64,000 nt of DNA from G963422595 sp963422595 (GCA_963422595.1 OY730298.1:930001-994000), one strand, 5' to 3'; shown: positions 49,729-59,697, numbered from the stretch's first letter. Numbers and translations are program-made. Notes: generated from the letters alone by a model not told the origin.

Positions 49729-52413
49729 TCATACAGCGAGTGAAATTTGTTTTGGTTGTTGCAAGTACTGTTTGATTATAGCCTCAAGTTTTTCTTGCAG
49801 CTGTATATTCAGGGGTTGGTTTTCAAGATCGCTCAGTTGAAAAATATTATGCACACGCTCACCCAATTTTGAAATGCGGGCATTATGTACGCAGATATAA
49901 CAATCCACAAAAGCATTACCTATATATGCAAGTAGCCCGGGAAAGTCTGGTGCTTTCAATTCCAAAACTGTACAGGTATTTTTTGAATCCGTGTAAAACT
50001 GGATTTCCACTGGCACTCGTAGTTCTCTAACTTGTCTGGAAGGCCCTGGTACGTGCGCAATGGAAATTTGGGTTGGATTTTCGAGTGCTTCTGTAAGTTT
50101 ATTTACCACTAATTTACATTGGTTATTATCGTCAATTGGATTACCGTTCATATCAAGCACCAGGAATGTGTCCAGGGCGTGTCCTTTTTTTGAGGTGATG
50201 ATTCTTGCGTGGACAATAACGAGTCCAAGTTTAACCAACGTCGAAGTAATGTGCGCGAATAGATAATTACGATCATTACAATATATAAATATTTCGGTTG
50301 CACCTCGGGCACTATACTGATAGAGATTAACGACTGTATTTTCTTTGCAGGAATGATCCAATATGGATTGCGTGTGACGCGTTACCTCTTCATCTGAATG
50401 GCGCAGGAAATAATCTTCCTCCAACTCTTGCCAAAACGTTAAACAACTGTTTTTCTCAAGTCCGAGATCTATCAATTTTTGTAGTGCCGATTCTTTTACC
50501 TCATCTATCAATTCTTCTCGTTTGATAGATGAGTCTAGCCCACGTCGCAAATGTTTTGATGTATTTTCATATAGTTCTGCTAGTAATGTACTTCGCCAGC
50601 TATTCCAGAGTTTTGGGTTTGTGCCTCGTATATCTGCAATAGTCAATAAGTACAAGTAATTTAAGCGCGTGAGATTACCGGCGTTTTCAGCGAACTTTCT
50701 TACTACTTCAGGGTCCTCAATATCATGATGTTGGGCAGTCATGGACATTACCAGGTGATTTTTGACTAACCAACCAACTAAATTGGCATCAAACGCGCTG
50801 AGATTATGCTGTAAGCAAAATGCCTTAGCCTCCTGTTCGCCCAGTTCTGAATGATCACCGTTTCGGCCTTTAGCAATGTCGTGAAATAATGCGGCTATAT
50901 AAAGCACTAAAGCTTTCGGGGTTTGATTAAAAATATCATGGTACGTTGAAAACTCGTCTTTCGAATCAGGAGTGCTGAATTCACATGCGTTTTCAAAGAC
51001 CCGGAGTGTATGCTCTTCAACCGTGTAAATATGATAAAGATCAAATTGCATTCTTCCGGTTATGGCGTCGAAGCAAGGCCAATATTTCCCCAGAACACCT
51101 AATTGGGCCATGCGCCGAATTTCTCGGCAACTGGTTCGCGGTTGATTTAATATCGAGATAAATAAATTACAGTTATGAGCATTATGTCTGAACTCATCGT
51201 CAATCAGACACAAATTATCCAGTAAAATTTGCACAAGTTCATCGCTTGGCCCCGCTAAATTTCTATACTGTTGTAAGAGCCGAAATAATTCGAAGATGGC
51301 GGATGGTGTTTGTGTAAATATATTAGGGTGTCTCGCTTCTAATTGATTGCCGCGCATCTGAAAGCGGGTGTTAATAATTCTGGCTCTACGTTTTAATAGT
51401 GCCGGAAATATTATTGCGTGCAAACGTTTAATTAAAACGTCTGACAAAGTAGCAACTTGAGCATTAGTTCGATAAAAAATCTGCATAAACTCTTCAACTC
51501 GCAGATTCCTGTTTTGATTATCGAAGCCTAATAATGAGGCGACACTATATTGGTAGTCAAACAGCAAGCGGTCTTCGTTACGTCGTGTGTGCAGATGTAA
51601 GGCACACCGGATTTTAGCAAGTATTCTATATGCCTCTTGTATAAGAAGTAGTTCACTACGGGTCAAAAATTCTTTTGATACTAATTCTTCAAAACATTTG
51701 GTTTCAAAATGACGGTTAGTTAACCAGCGAAGCGTATGTAAATCACGCAGGCTACCAGGATTTTCTTTTACATTTGGCTCAAGATGATTAACGGTATCAC
51801 CATACTTACGATGCCGATTTGTTAATTCATCAGTTTTTTCCTTAAAAAACTTTTTGCTTGGCCATATCTTATTGTTGCTTACTATTTTTGTAACCTGATT
51901 AAATAACTCTTTACTTCCGGATAAATAATAAAGCTCCATTAAGCTCGTCATTACCGTGATGTCATTTTTAGCTTCGTTGGCACATTCTTTTACTGTGTAC
52001 ACAGACTGTGCTATTGGCAAATTTATATCCCAAAGAAAAGTTAAGAATGCTGTAACTTTTGATTTAACTGCTTCTCTTGTGTTTTCGTTAAGTATGATCG
52101 TCAGATCTATATCGGATTCAGGGAAAAGTTCACGCCGCCCGTACCCACCGATGGCGATCAGTGTCGCGGAATCATTTGGAAGATCATGAAGTGCCCATAA
52201 GTTTTTCAATAGCTCATCAATAATATGGGTGTTAAGTGAAATAAGCTCATAGACGTTTGCCTGAAAATCAAAGCGCGTATTAAGCAAAGCCAGTAATTCT
52301 TTTCTGAATTTTTTAAAATCGAAAGCAGTAAATTTTTTGGATGTTCGTGGATTTAGAAATTGTAAAACTGGTGCACCAGGTTCTATTGAATCACATATGT
52401 TCAGGTTTCGCAT
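49729..52413 (-). CDS. glnD: [Protein-PII] uridylyltransferase / uridylyl-removing enzyme
   Basis: Nitrogen-status sensor that modifies PII protein. 894 residues with a nucleotidyltransferase domain (GGYGRRELFPESDIDL near residue 100), a helical linker, an HD hydrolase domain (LFHDIAKGRNGDHSELGEQEA) for removing UMP, and two C-terminal ACT domains that bind glutamine (one with ARGATEIFIYCNDRNYLF). Its neighbours map and dapC are the conserved ones. Confidence 0.97.
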   Translation of the reverse strand: MRNLNICDSIEPGAPVLQFLNPRTSKKFTAFDFKKFRKELLALLNTRFDFQANVYELISLNTHIIDELLKNLWALHDLPNDSATLIAIGGYGRRELFPESDIDLTIILNENTREAVKSKVTAFLTFLWDINLPIAQSVYTVKECANEAKNDITVMTSLMELYYLSGSKELFNQVTKIVSNNKIWPSKKFFKEKTDELTNRHRKYGDTVNHLEPNVKENPGSLRDLHTLRWLTNRHFETKCFEELVSKEFLTRSELLLIQEAYRILAKIRCALHLHTRRNEDRLLFDYQYSVASLLGFDNQNRNLRVEEFMQIFYRTNAQVATLSDVLIKRLHAIIFPALLKRRARIINTRFQMRGNQLEARHPNIFTQTPSAIFELFRLLQQYRNLAGPSDELVQILLDNLCLIDDEFRHNAHNCNLFISILNQPRTSCREIRRMAQLGVLGKYWPCFDAITGRMQFDLYHIYTVEEHTLRVFENACEFSTPDSKDEFSTYHDIFNQTPKALVLYIAALFHDIAKGRNGDHSELGEQEAKAFCLQHNLSAFDANLVGWLVKNHLVMSMTAQHHDIEDPEVVRKFAENAGNLTRLNYLYLLTIADIRGTNPKLWNSWRSTLLAELYENTSKHLRRGLDSSIKREELIDEVKESALQKLIDLGLEKNSCLTFWQELEEDYFLRHSDEEVTRHTQSILDHSCKENTVVNLYQYSARGATEIFIYCNDRNYLFAHITSTLVKLGLVIVHARIITSKKGHALDTFLVLDMNGNPIDDNNQCKLVVNKLTEALENPTQISIAHVPGPSRQVRELRVPVEIQFYTDSKNTCTVLELKAPDFPGLLAYIGNAFVDCYICVHNARISKLGERVHNIFQLSDLENQPLNIQLQEKLEAIIKQYLQQPKQISLAV

Positions 52414-52488
52414 TAATAAAAAAAGATGTTTCGCATATACGACTGTAGAGTTATAAATTTATAGTACTTCTTATAGTACTTCTATAAA

Positions 52489-53256
52489 TCATAAACTGTC
52501 GTCACTACGCAATGTTAGTACTTCATAACCGTTTTCTGTAACAAGTATTGTATGCTCCCATTGAGCAGACAAGCTGTGGTCTTTCGTTACTACAGTCCAG
52601 CCATCGGGCAAGAGTCGAACGTTGCGTTTTCCTGCATTAACCATTGGTTCAATAGTAAACGTCATGCCAGCTTGCAACTCAACGCCGGTATTGGGCTTTC
52701 CATAATGTAAAACCTGGGGGTCTTCGTGAAACATGCGGCCGATTCCATGGCCACAATACTCCCGAACCACAGAAAAGCGATGTTTTTCCACAAAGCTCTG
52801 AATCGCATGTCCAATATCTCCCAATCTGCACTTGGGTCGGACCTGATGAATCCCGATTTTCAGTGCCTCGTAAGTTAGCTCTACCAGCCGCCTTGCGAGT
52901 ACTGAAGGTTTGCCAAGCATGAACATTTTACTCGTGTCACCATGGAAGCCGTCCTTAATCACTGTAATGTCGATATTAAGAATATCGCCATTTTTCAGAA
53001 TGCGGTCTCCCGGGATGCCATGACAAACCTGATGATTTACTGACGTGCAAATAGATTTTGGGAAACCGCGGTAATGTAACGGCGCGGGTATCGCTTGTTG
53101 CTGGTTGACGATATATTCATGGCAGATCTGATTTAACTCAAGCGTGTTTACGCCTGCGACCACATAGGGCTCTATCATTTCGAGCACCTCTGATGCCAAT
53201 TTTCCCGCCCGCCGCATTTTTTCAATTTCTTTGGCAGATTTGATAGTAATGGTCAT
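52489..53256 (-). CDS. map: Methionine aminopeptidase, type I
   Basis: Removes N-terminal methionine from nascent proteins. 255 residues. Metal ligands are in LNIDITVIKDGFHGDTSKMF, the histidine in GHGIGRMFHEDPQV, and glutamates in FTIEPMV and WEHTILVTE. It is divergent from rpsB, the standard arrangement. Confidence 0.98.
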   Translation of the reverse strand: MTITIKSAKEIEKMRRAGKLASEVLEMIEPYVVAGVNTLELNQICHEYIVNQQQAIPAPLHYRGFPKSICTSVNHQVCHGIPGDRILKNGDILNIDITVIKDGFHGDTSKMFMLGKPSVLARRLVELTYEALKIGIHQVRPKCRLGDIGHAIQSFVEKHRFSVVREYCGHGIGRMFHEDPQVLHYGKPNTGVELQAGMTFTIEPMVNAGKRNVRLLPDGWTVVTKDHSLSAQWEHTILVTENGYEVLTLRSDDSL

Positions 53257-53586
53257 TGTTTTATTGTACTGGCTGACCAGAATAAATGGATGTAAATCTC
53301 TTATGTGATTGTTATAAATAAGTGACCATGTTATAAAGCACTCATGCCTTGTGCAAATATGCTTTTGAGCAATACCTGATTGGTCAGAGTTTTACAGCGC
53401 AATAGCATTGAAAATGGAACAAAGTAAAAACCGTGCTTTTTATAAAGCGCAGTCTGATAAAGTCCAGGATGGATTCATTCAGATTTTCAAATAATCCACA
53501 CGCGTATCGTCACATGTGGCTGGGTGCTCATTAAGAGTTTCTGCATGGGGTACGCGGAGGTATAACCCGTAGGAGAATTATATATT
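53257..53586 (+). promoter_or_regulatory. map-rpsB divergent region with a probable S2 leader
   Basis: 330 bases without a gene. Near its end GGGGTAC and GTATAACCC (53547-53568) can pair around GCGGAG, just before an AGGAG (53571-53575) and the rpsB ATG. In gammaproteobacteria the rpsB leader binds S2 for feedback control. The position and hairpin fit that, but I cannot confirm the motif. Promoters for both genes must lie further upstream. Confidence 0.4.
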
Positions 53587-54633
53587 ATGGCAAATGTCAC
53601 AATGCGTCAAATGTTGGAAGCTGGCGTGCATTTCGGACATCAGACCCGTTACTGGAACCCGAAAATGAGCCCTTACATCTTCGGTGAACGTAATAAGATC
53701 CACATTATCAATCTTGAGAAAACATTGCCTATGTTTTTCGAGGCCGCCACTTTTTTGGGCAACATGTCAGCAAACAAAGGCACGATCTTATTTGTAGGAA
53801 CAAAACGTTCTGCACGTGGCGTAATACAAGAGGAAGCTCAGCGTTGTGGCATGCCGTACGTTAATCATCGGTGGTTGGGTGGTATGTTGACTAATTTTAA
53901 TACCATAAAAAAATCGATTCAGCGATTACAAAATCTGGAACAGATCGCCAGCGATGCCAGCTTTGAGAGATTCAGCAAAAAAGAAGTGTTTTTGCTTAAA
54001 CGTGAGTTATTTAAATTAGAGCGTAGCTTGGGCGGTATCAAGAATATGGCGAGTTTACCGGATGTGTTGTTTGTAATAGACGTAGGCTATGAAGCCATTG
54101 CAGTAAGCGAGGCTAACAAGCTTGGTATTCCTATCGTGGCTATTGTAGATAGTAATAATGAGTTGGACAGTGTTGATTATGTAATACCGGGCAATGACGA
54201 TGCCATACGTGCAATTAAGCTATATGCTTCACATATTGCGGATGCCATCCTGGAAGGTAAAGAGAGTTCGCGTGTCATGTCTGGAGACGAGGATGGCTTT
54301 ATAGAGATTGACGAGATGGGCAAAGTTGCGCAGGTCGGGGTAGAAGATAAGCCAAAGATAAAGCAGAAAATAACGGTTAAGAAAAAAACTGGCGCGGCAG
54401 CTACCGCAAAAATTACCGTAGCTACAGCCAAAGCTGACATAAAAATACTCGATATCGCGGGTATTGGCACCAAAGATGTGGACGCATTGGAGAAATCGGG
54501 TATCACTACGGTAGAGGATCTACTGGAGCAATGCTCTTCAGTTGAAGCACGCAAAAAATTTGCTGAAGTTACCGGTTTAAGTGAAAAATCTATTGATTCA
54601 TGGGTGACTCAGGCAAAATCTTTACTGCGTTAA
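53587..54633 (+). CDS. rpsB: 30S ribosomal protein S2 with a C-terminal helix-hairpin-helix-like extension
   Basis: 348 residues; normal S2 is about 240. Residues 1-230 are canonical S2 (MRQMLEAGVHFGHQTRYWNP, NHRWLGGMLTNFNTI, PDVLFVIDV, PIVAIVDSNN). After a low-complexity Lys/Ala/Thr linker (about 245-285) there is a compact ~65-residue domain, with LDIAGIGTKDVDALEKSGIT and VEARKKFAEVTGLSEKSIDS, that looks like tandem helix-hairpin-helix folds. Such an extension could contact rRNA or other proteins. No frameshift is seen. tsf follows. Confidence 0.96.
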   Translation: MANVTMRQMLEAGVHFGHQTRYWNPKMSPYIFGERNKIHIINLEKTLPMFFEAATFLGNMSANKGTILFVGTKRSARGVIQEEAQRCGMPYVNHRWLGGMLTNFNTIKKSIQRLQNLEQIASDASFERFSKKEVFLLKRELFKLERSLGGIKNMASLPDVLFVIDVGYEAIAVSEANKLGIPIVAIVDSNNELDSVDYVIPGNDDAIRAIKLYASHIADAILEGKESSRVMSGDEDGFIEIDEMGKVAQVGVEDKPKIKQKITVKKKTGAAATAKITVATAKADIKILDIAGIGTKDVDALEKSGITTVEDLLEQCSSVEARKKFAEVTGLSEKSIDSWVTQAKSLLR

Positions 54634-54692
54634 TTGTTTAAGTCGAGTATTATTTTGGTGGTCACCTATTGGCAGTTTATCCGGGAATAACG

Positions 54693-55580
54693 ATGCGAAT
54701 TACAGCGGCTATGGTTAAAGAACTGCGCGATCGTACAGGTGCAGGCATAATGGAATGTAAACAGGCATTAACCGCAAACAGTGGTGATATGGAAGCTGCT
54801 GTTAAGCAAATGCGTAAGTCTGGGCAGGCAAAGGCCGACAAAAAAGCTGGGCGTATTGTGGCAGAAGGAACGGTTGTGATTGCAACTGATGGAAAACAGG
54901 CGGCAATTGTGGAAGTTAATTGTGAAACGGATTTCGTCGCAAAGGATGATCAATTTCAAGCATTTTCAAAATGCTTGGCTGATATGGTTTTAGACAGTGG
55001 CATCAGCACTGTCGGTGAATTAAAGGCCGCCATTATGGAATCGGGCCAAACTGTTGAACAATCCCGTCTTGAATTGATCGCCAAAATTGGTGAGAACATT
55101 CAAGTACGTCGCCTCAAAAAGATACACAGTGAACAAGGCATTATCGCAAATTATTCACATGGTAATCGAATAGGTGTGTTACTGGATATTGCAGGAGGCA
55201 ACGCTACGTTGGGTAAAGACATTGCTATGCACGTTGCTGCGAGCAGTCCTGTGTGCGTGAGCGAAAAGGATGTGCCGGCTGATTTACTGGAAAAGGAACG
55301 GGAAATTTTTATGGCGCAGGCAGAAGCTGGCGGCAAGCCAGCCGAAATTATTGCAAAAGTGGTACAAGGCAAGTTGAGAAAATACCTCAAGGAAATTACT
55401 TTATTGAATCAGCCGTTTGTAAAAGATCCGGATCAAACCATTGCCGAGTTACTGGAGACGGAAAATGCGATAGTTATAAGCTTTGTTCGATTTGAGGTGG
55501 GTGAAGGAATAGAGAAGAAGTCTGAGGATTTTGCAGAAGAAGTCAGGAAGCAGGTGGCGAGTAAATCAAAGTTAAGATAA
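54693..55580 (+). CDS. tsf: Elongation factor Ts
   Basis: Nucleotide exchange factor for EF-Tu. 295 residues from the ATG at 54693. An in-frame TTG 24 bases upstream is possible but the family N-terminus (ITAAMVKELRDRTGAGIMEC) starts here. Blocks VNCETDFVAKDDQF and NRIGVLLDI follow. A terminator-like hairpin lies just after the stop. Confidence 0.97.
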   Translation: MRITAAMVKELRDRTGAGIMECKQALTANSGDMEAAVKQMRKSGQAKADKKAGRIVAEGTVVIATDGKQAAIVEVNCETDFVAKDDQFQAFSKCLADMVLDSGISTVGELKAAIMESGQTVEQSRLELIAKIGENIQVRRLKKIHSEQGIIANYSHGNRIGVLLDIAGGNATLGKDIAMHVAASSPVCVSEKDVPADLLEKEREIFMAQAEAGGKPAEIIAKVVQGKLRKYLKEITLLNQPFVKDPDQTIAELLETENAIVISFVRFEVGEGIEKKSEDFAEEVRKQVASKSKLR

Positions 55581-55600
55581 AGGTTACTAAGAGAATAAAT

Positions 55601-55625
55601 AAAAAGGGGGTGAAGCCCTTTTTTT
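55601..55625 (+). terminator. Terminator-like hairpin ending at the pyrH start codon
   Basis: AAAAAGGG and CCCTTTTT pair around a GGTGAAG loop, followed by a T run that runs straight into the pyrH ATG. It probably attenuates transcription between tsf and pyrH. The hairpin also covers the region where a pyrH ribosome site would lie. Confidence 0.65.
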
Positions 55626-56366
55626 ATGTCCGTTAGCTTTATGCCCAGTAGCGAATCTGTTTATCAGCGTATATTGTTAAAACTCAGTGGCGAGGCGCTG
55701 CTGGGGAGTTGTGCCTATGGAATCGATCCTGATGTTATTGCACGCATTGCCGTAGAAATTGCACAAGTAAAAGAACTTGGTGTACAAGTTGCAGTTGTTA
55801 TCGGTGGTGGCAACATATTTCGTGGTGAAGGGCTTGCGCGGGCCGGGATAGATCGTGTAACGGCGGATCATATGGGCATGTTAGCGACGGTGATGAACAG
55901 CCTGGCCCTACAGGATGCATTAGAGCGTGTGGGTGTATATTGTCGAGTAATGTCGGCAGTTAAAATCAACCAAGTGTGTGAAGATTATATTCGGCGGCGG
56001 GCGATACGACATTTAGAAAAAGGCAGAGTAGTCGTATTTGCGGCAGGCACGGGTAATCCTTATTTCACAACTGACTCTGCGGCAAGTTTGCGGGCCTCTG
56101 AAATTAATGCCGACATTATGCTTAAGGCAACTAAAGTGGATGGTGTTTATGATGCTGATCCGCATAAAAATCCTGATGCTAAAATGTACAAAGTAATTAA
56201 ATATGATGATGCTATAAATAGAAAACTTGCTGTTATAGATGCAACTGCTTTAGTGCTTTGTCGGGACAATAATATTCCTCTTCGAGTGTTTAATCTGCTT
56301 AGCGAAAGCGGCCTGACAAAAATCGTACAAGGTGAAAACATTGGTACCATGGTTACGGGAGCATGA
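55626..56366 (+). CDS. pyrH: Uridylate kinase (UMP kinase)
   Basis: Phosphorylates UMP; 246 residues of the amino-acid-kinase fold. Blocks are YQRILLKLSGEALLG, VVIGGGNIFRG, DHMGMLATVMN and VFAAGTGNPYFTTDSAA. The ATG at 55626 directly follows a T run; an ATG five codons downstream (55641) is an alternative. Its stop overlaps the frr start. Confidence 0.97.
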   Translation: MSVSFMPSSESVYQRILLKLSGEALLGSCAYGIDPDVIARIAVEIAQVKELGVQVAVVIGGGNIFRGEGLARAGIDRVTADHMGMLATVMNSLALQDALERVGVYCRVMSAVKINQVCEDYIRRRAIRHLEKGRVVVFAAGTGNPYFTTDSAASLRASEINADIMLKATKVDGVYDADPHKNPDAKMYKVIKYDDAINRKLAVIDATALVLCRDNNIPLRVFNLLSESGLTKIVQGENIGTMVTGA

Positions 56367-56926
56367 GCGTGATTGATGAGATAAAGCAAGATACAAAAGC
56401 GCGTATGCGCAAAAGCGTTGATGCATTATTCCACGAACTTTCAAAAATTCGCACAGGGCGGGCAAATGCGCGTCTGTTAGATCATGTCATGGTTGAGTAT
56501 TATGGCAACCGAGTTCCTATAAATCAGGCTGCAACGGTAGCGGTTGAAGATGCTCGCACTATTATCATAACGCCTTGGGAGAACTCTTTAGTGACAGTGA
56601 TCGAAAAAGCGATTATTAGCTCTGAGCTTGGCGTCAATCCTACTACATCGGGGACCGTAATACGGGTAATTATGCCGCCCTTAACGGAAGAAAGGCGAAA
56701 AGATTTAGTTCGAGTGGTAAAACAAGAAGCAGAAAAGGCACGAGTTGCGATACGCAATGTCCGCCGTGATGCCAATGCGGATTTTAAGGAATTATCAAAA
56801 GAGAAAGAAATTTCAGAAGATGAAGAACATAAGGCTCAAAGTGAGATTCAAAAACTTACCGATCAGTTTATTAAAGAGATTGAGTCGATTGTAGAAAAAA
56901 AAGAAAAAGATCTAATGGAAGTTTAG
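56363..56926 (+). CDS. frr: Ribosome recycling factor
   Basis: Splits post-termination ribosomes with EF-G. 187 residues with the RRF pattern LSKIRTGRANARLLDHVMVE, NQAATVAVEDARTIIITPWE and EERRKDLVRVVKQEAEKARV. The ATG overlaps the pyrH stop (ATGA), so translation is coupled. Confidence 0.98.
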   Translation: MSVIDEIKQDTKARMRKSVDALFHELSKIRTGRANARLLDHVMVEYYGNRVPINQAATVAVEDARTIIITPWENSLVTVIEKAIISSELGVNPTTSGTVIRVIMPPLTEERRKDLVRVVKQEAEKARVAIRNVRRDANADFKELSKEKEISEDEEHKAQSEIQKLTDQFIKEIESIVEKKEKDLMEV

Positions 56927-56943
56927 TTTGCTTTGATAGATTA

Positions 56944-57681
56944 ATGTCTGCCGAGTTAGTCCCTACGCATGTCGCTATTATTATGGATGGTAATGGCCGT
57001 TGGGCACAACAAAGGAAACTACCGCGTTTTGCCGGACACGAACAAGGCGTGAAAGCAACGCAAGAAGTAGTTAAAGCTTGTGGTGAGGTTAGGGTGAAAT
57101 ACTTAACGCTATTTGCGTTCAGTAGTGAAAATTGGCAAAGACCTAAAAGCGAAGTCTCCGCGCTAATGGGCTTATTTGTGAGGTCTTTGCAGAGTGAAGT
57201 CCGGAATTTAGCAGAAAATGGCGTGCGCTTAAAATTTCTTGGTCAAAAAGAGGCGTTCTCAAAAAAACTGTGTCAACAGATCCAGCAAGCTGAAGATCTT
57301 ACAGTAAACAATGATCAAATGTTTCTGAACATAGCCGCAAACTATGGGGGTAGATGGGACATTTTGCACGCGGTAAGAAACATTACTCAGGAAGTACAGA
57401 GTGGCGAATTGGAAACAGAGAATATAAATGAAGCTGTCTTAGCAGGAAAATTAACAACTGGGAATATGCCTATGCCAGATTTATTTATTCGTACAGGTGG
57501 TGAGCGGCGTATTAGTAATTTTTTATTGTGGCAGCTAGCCTACACAGAGTTATATTTTTGCGACACGCTCTGGCCAGACTTCGGCGAAGAAGAATTAACA
57601 AAAGCGTTTGAGAGTTACCGAACCAGACAAAGAAGATTCGGTCACACGCAAGAACAGGTTTCATCATTATCCAAGTGTTAA
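56944..57681 (+). CDS. uppS: Undecaprenyl diphosphate synthase (di-trans,poly-cis)
   Basis: Cis-prenyltransferase making the lipid carrier for peptidoglycan. 245 residues; the catalytic aspartate is in IIMDGNGRWAQQR, followed by LTLFAFSSENWQRP and the RTGGERRISNFLLWQLAYTE block. Its end overlaps the cdsA start by seven bases. Confidence 0.97.
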   Translation: MSAELVPTHVAIIMDGNGRWAQQRKLPRFAGHEQGVKATQEVVKACGEVRVKYLTLFAFSSENWQRPKSEVSALMGLFVRSLQSEVRNLAENGVRLKFLGQKEAFSKKLCQQIQQAEDLTVNNDQMFLNIAANYGGRWDILHAVRNITQEVQSGELETENINEAVLAGKLTTGNMPMPDLFIRTGGERRISNFLLWQLAYTELYFCDTLWPDFGEEELTKAFESYRTRQRRFGHTQEQVSSLSKC

Positions 57682-58481
57682 AACAAAGAATCATTACCGC
57701 GATTATTCTTGGCACGATCATTACGTTAGCAGTTTTTAAGTTGCCAAATCATTTTCTGGCACTCATTCTTGCTTTAATAACGTTATCAGGTGTTTGGGAA
57801 TGGACTAGCCTGGTCGGCCCACGTTATTTGATCTGGAAAGTCGCGCATATCGTTTTTATTGCCATCTTGCTTATGATCACATGGGTGTTTATCGATTCAC
57901 ACCATATGCGTACAATTTTATTTATTGCGGGATTATGGTGGGCAGGTGTCGTGATATTGCTGGCCATGTATGAGCCTGATTGGTTACAAACGGGTTGGCT
58001 GCATCGGGTGCTGGAATTTTCAAGTTTTGTGGTATTAATTCCGGCTTGGCTGGCGCTTATCATTTTACACAAACAAGGGTCGGTCACGCTTATGTTTTTG
58101 TTGGGATTGGTATGGATAGCGGATAGCGGAGCCTATTTTATTGGGAAAAGATTTGGTAAAAACAAACTGGCAGCGGAACTCAGCCCAGGAAAATCCCGCG
58201 AGGGCTTATATGGAGCGTTGATAGCGTCATCGCTGTTTACAATTTTAGGTATTCATTTATTTTCACTCGATAAAAAAATGTGGGTTTATTTTATATGCTT
58301 ATGTCTGTTAACGGTGCTAATCTCAGTAATTGGAGATTTGTATGAAAGCCTGTTAAAACGAAAAGCGGACGTTAAAAATAGCGGAACAGTATTACCTGGT
58401 CATGGGGGCATCCTCGACAGAATTGACAGCTTAACGGCCGCTGCACCCGGGTTCGCTCTTGGGCTATACTGGATGACGTGA
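57675..58481 (+). CDS. cdsA: Phosphatidate cytidylyltransferase
   Basis: Integral membrane enzyme that makes CDP-diacylglycerol. 268 residues with about eight membrane segments. The signature GDLYESLLKRKADVKNSG and PGHGGILDRIDSL is present near the C-terminus. The start is GTG inside uppS and the stop overlaps the dxr GTG (GTGA). Confidence 0.95.
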   Translation: MLKQRIITAIILGTIITLAVFKLPNHFLALILALITLSGVWEWTSLVGPRYLIWKVAHIVFIAILLMITWVFIDSHHMRTILFIAGLWWAGVVILLAMYEPDWLQTGWLHRVLEFSSFVVLIPAWLALIILHKQGSVTLMFLLGLVWIADSGAYFIGKRFGKNKLAAELSPGKSREGLYGALIASSLFTILGIHLFSLDKKMWVYFICLCLLTVLISVIGDLYESLLKRKADVKNSGTVLPGHGGILDRIDSLTAAAPGFALGLYWMT

Positions 58482-59695
58482 GCGGACTCACATCACAAGC
58501 GAATCCGGTATTGAACGGCATAGCGAAAGTGTCGGTTTTAGGCGCCACTGGTTCTGTTGGAGTGAATACTCTTGACGTGATTCAACGGCATCCGGCCAAA
58601 TTTTCTGTAACTGCGCTTACCGCTAATAATCAAATCGATCTCCTGTACCAACAATGCGTAAAATTTCGCCCCAAGCTGGCAGTGGTTGCCAATGAAAATC
58701 TGGCAGACAGGTTTATCGAAAAATTTAACAGTGATGATTTTAAGCCAGAGTTTTTTGTAGGCAGTGATGGGCTGAAAATAGCTGCAAGTTTAAGTGAAGT
58801 TGATTTTGTAATGGCAGCAATAGCAGGTGCTGCGGGGTTGCCTGCCATACTGGCTGCTGTGCAGGCAGGTAAACGAGTGCTATTAGCTAATAAGGAAGCA
58901 TTAGTAATGTCTGGAAACTTGTTGATAAAAATGGCAAGCCAGCATAATTCGCAAATACTGCCGATTGATAGCGAGCATAATGCCATATTTCAATGTTTGT
59001 CCGGAGGCGATGATACATGTGAAATTAAAAAAATTATTCTCACCGCCTCCGGGGGGCCGTTTTTAAACAAGTCTTTGGACGAGTTTGAGAGCATCACGCC
59101 GGAGCAGGCATGTGCTCATCCAAATTGGAAAATGGGCAAAAAAATTTCAGTGGATTCAGCGACTATAATGAATAAGGGGCTGGAAGTGATCGAGGCCTGT
59201 AAATTGTTCGGGAAAGATTTAAGCGAAGTAGATGTCGTGATACACCCACAGTCCATAATTCATTCATTGGTTGCATATCCGGATGGTTCCATGCTTGCGC
59301 ACTTAGCCTATCCGGATATGCGCGTACCGATTGCACATGCCTTAGCCTGGCCACAGCGTATCACCTCGGGAGTGGACATTATGGAATTGACTGAGATAGG
59401 TAAATTGGAATTTATTCATCCGGATAAAAAGCGTTTTCCTTGTTTACAGTTGGCTTACGACGCATTGGCATCCGCAGAGAGTGCTGCGACAGTTTTAAAT
59501 GCGGCGAATGAAGTGGCAGTAGAAAGTTTTTTAAATAATCAAATACGTTTTACAAGTATTCCAACGGTGATTGATGCTGCGTTACAACATATAGAGCACG
59601 AAGAAGCGCAAGATCTGGAAATGATTTTAGCTAAAGATCGGCAGGCGCGTGTATATGCGCAAAGGTTTATCGATCGATCATTATTGAGGCACTAA
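58478..59695 (+). CDS. dxr: 1-deoxy-D-xylulose 5-phosphate reductoisomerase
   Basis: Committed step of the MEP isoprenoid pathway. 405 residues starting at GTG. The NADPH motif is GATGSVGVNT, followed by LLANKEALVMSG, the metal site in PIDSEHNAIFQCL, LTASGGPF, and the HPNWKMGKKISVDSATIMNK block. Translation is coupled to cdsA. Confidence 0.97.
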   Translation: MSGLTSQANPVLNGIAKVSVLGATGSVGVNTLDVIQRHPAKFSVTALTANNQIDLLYQQCVKFRPKLAVVANENLADRFIEKFNSDDFKPEFFVGSDGLKIAASLSEVDFVMAAIAGAAGLPAILAAVQAGKRVLLANKEALVMSGNLLIKMASQHNSQILPIDSEHNAIFQCLSGGDDTCEIKKIILTASGGPFLNKSLDEFESITPEQACAHPNWKMGKKISVDSATIMNKGLEVIEACKLFGKDLSEVDVVIHPQSIIHSLVAYPDGSMLAHLAYPDMRVPIAHALAWPQRITSGVDIMELTEIGKLEFIHPDKKRFPCLQLAYDALASAESAATVLNAANEVAVESFLNNQIRFTSIPTVIDAALQHIEHEEAQDLEMILAKDRQARVYAQRFIDRSLLRH

Positions 59696-59697
59696 AT

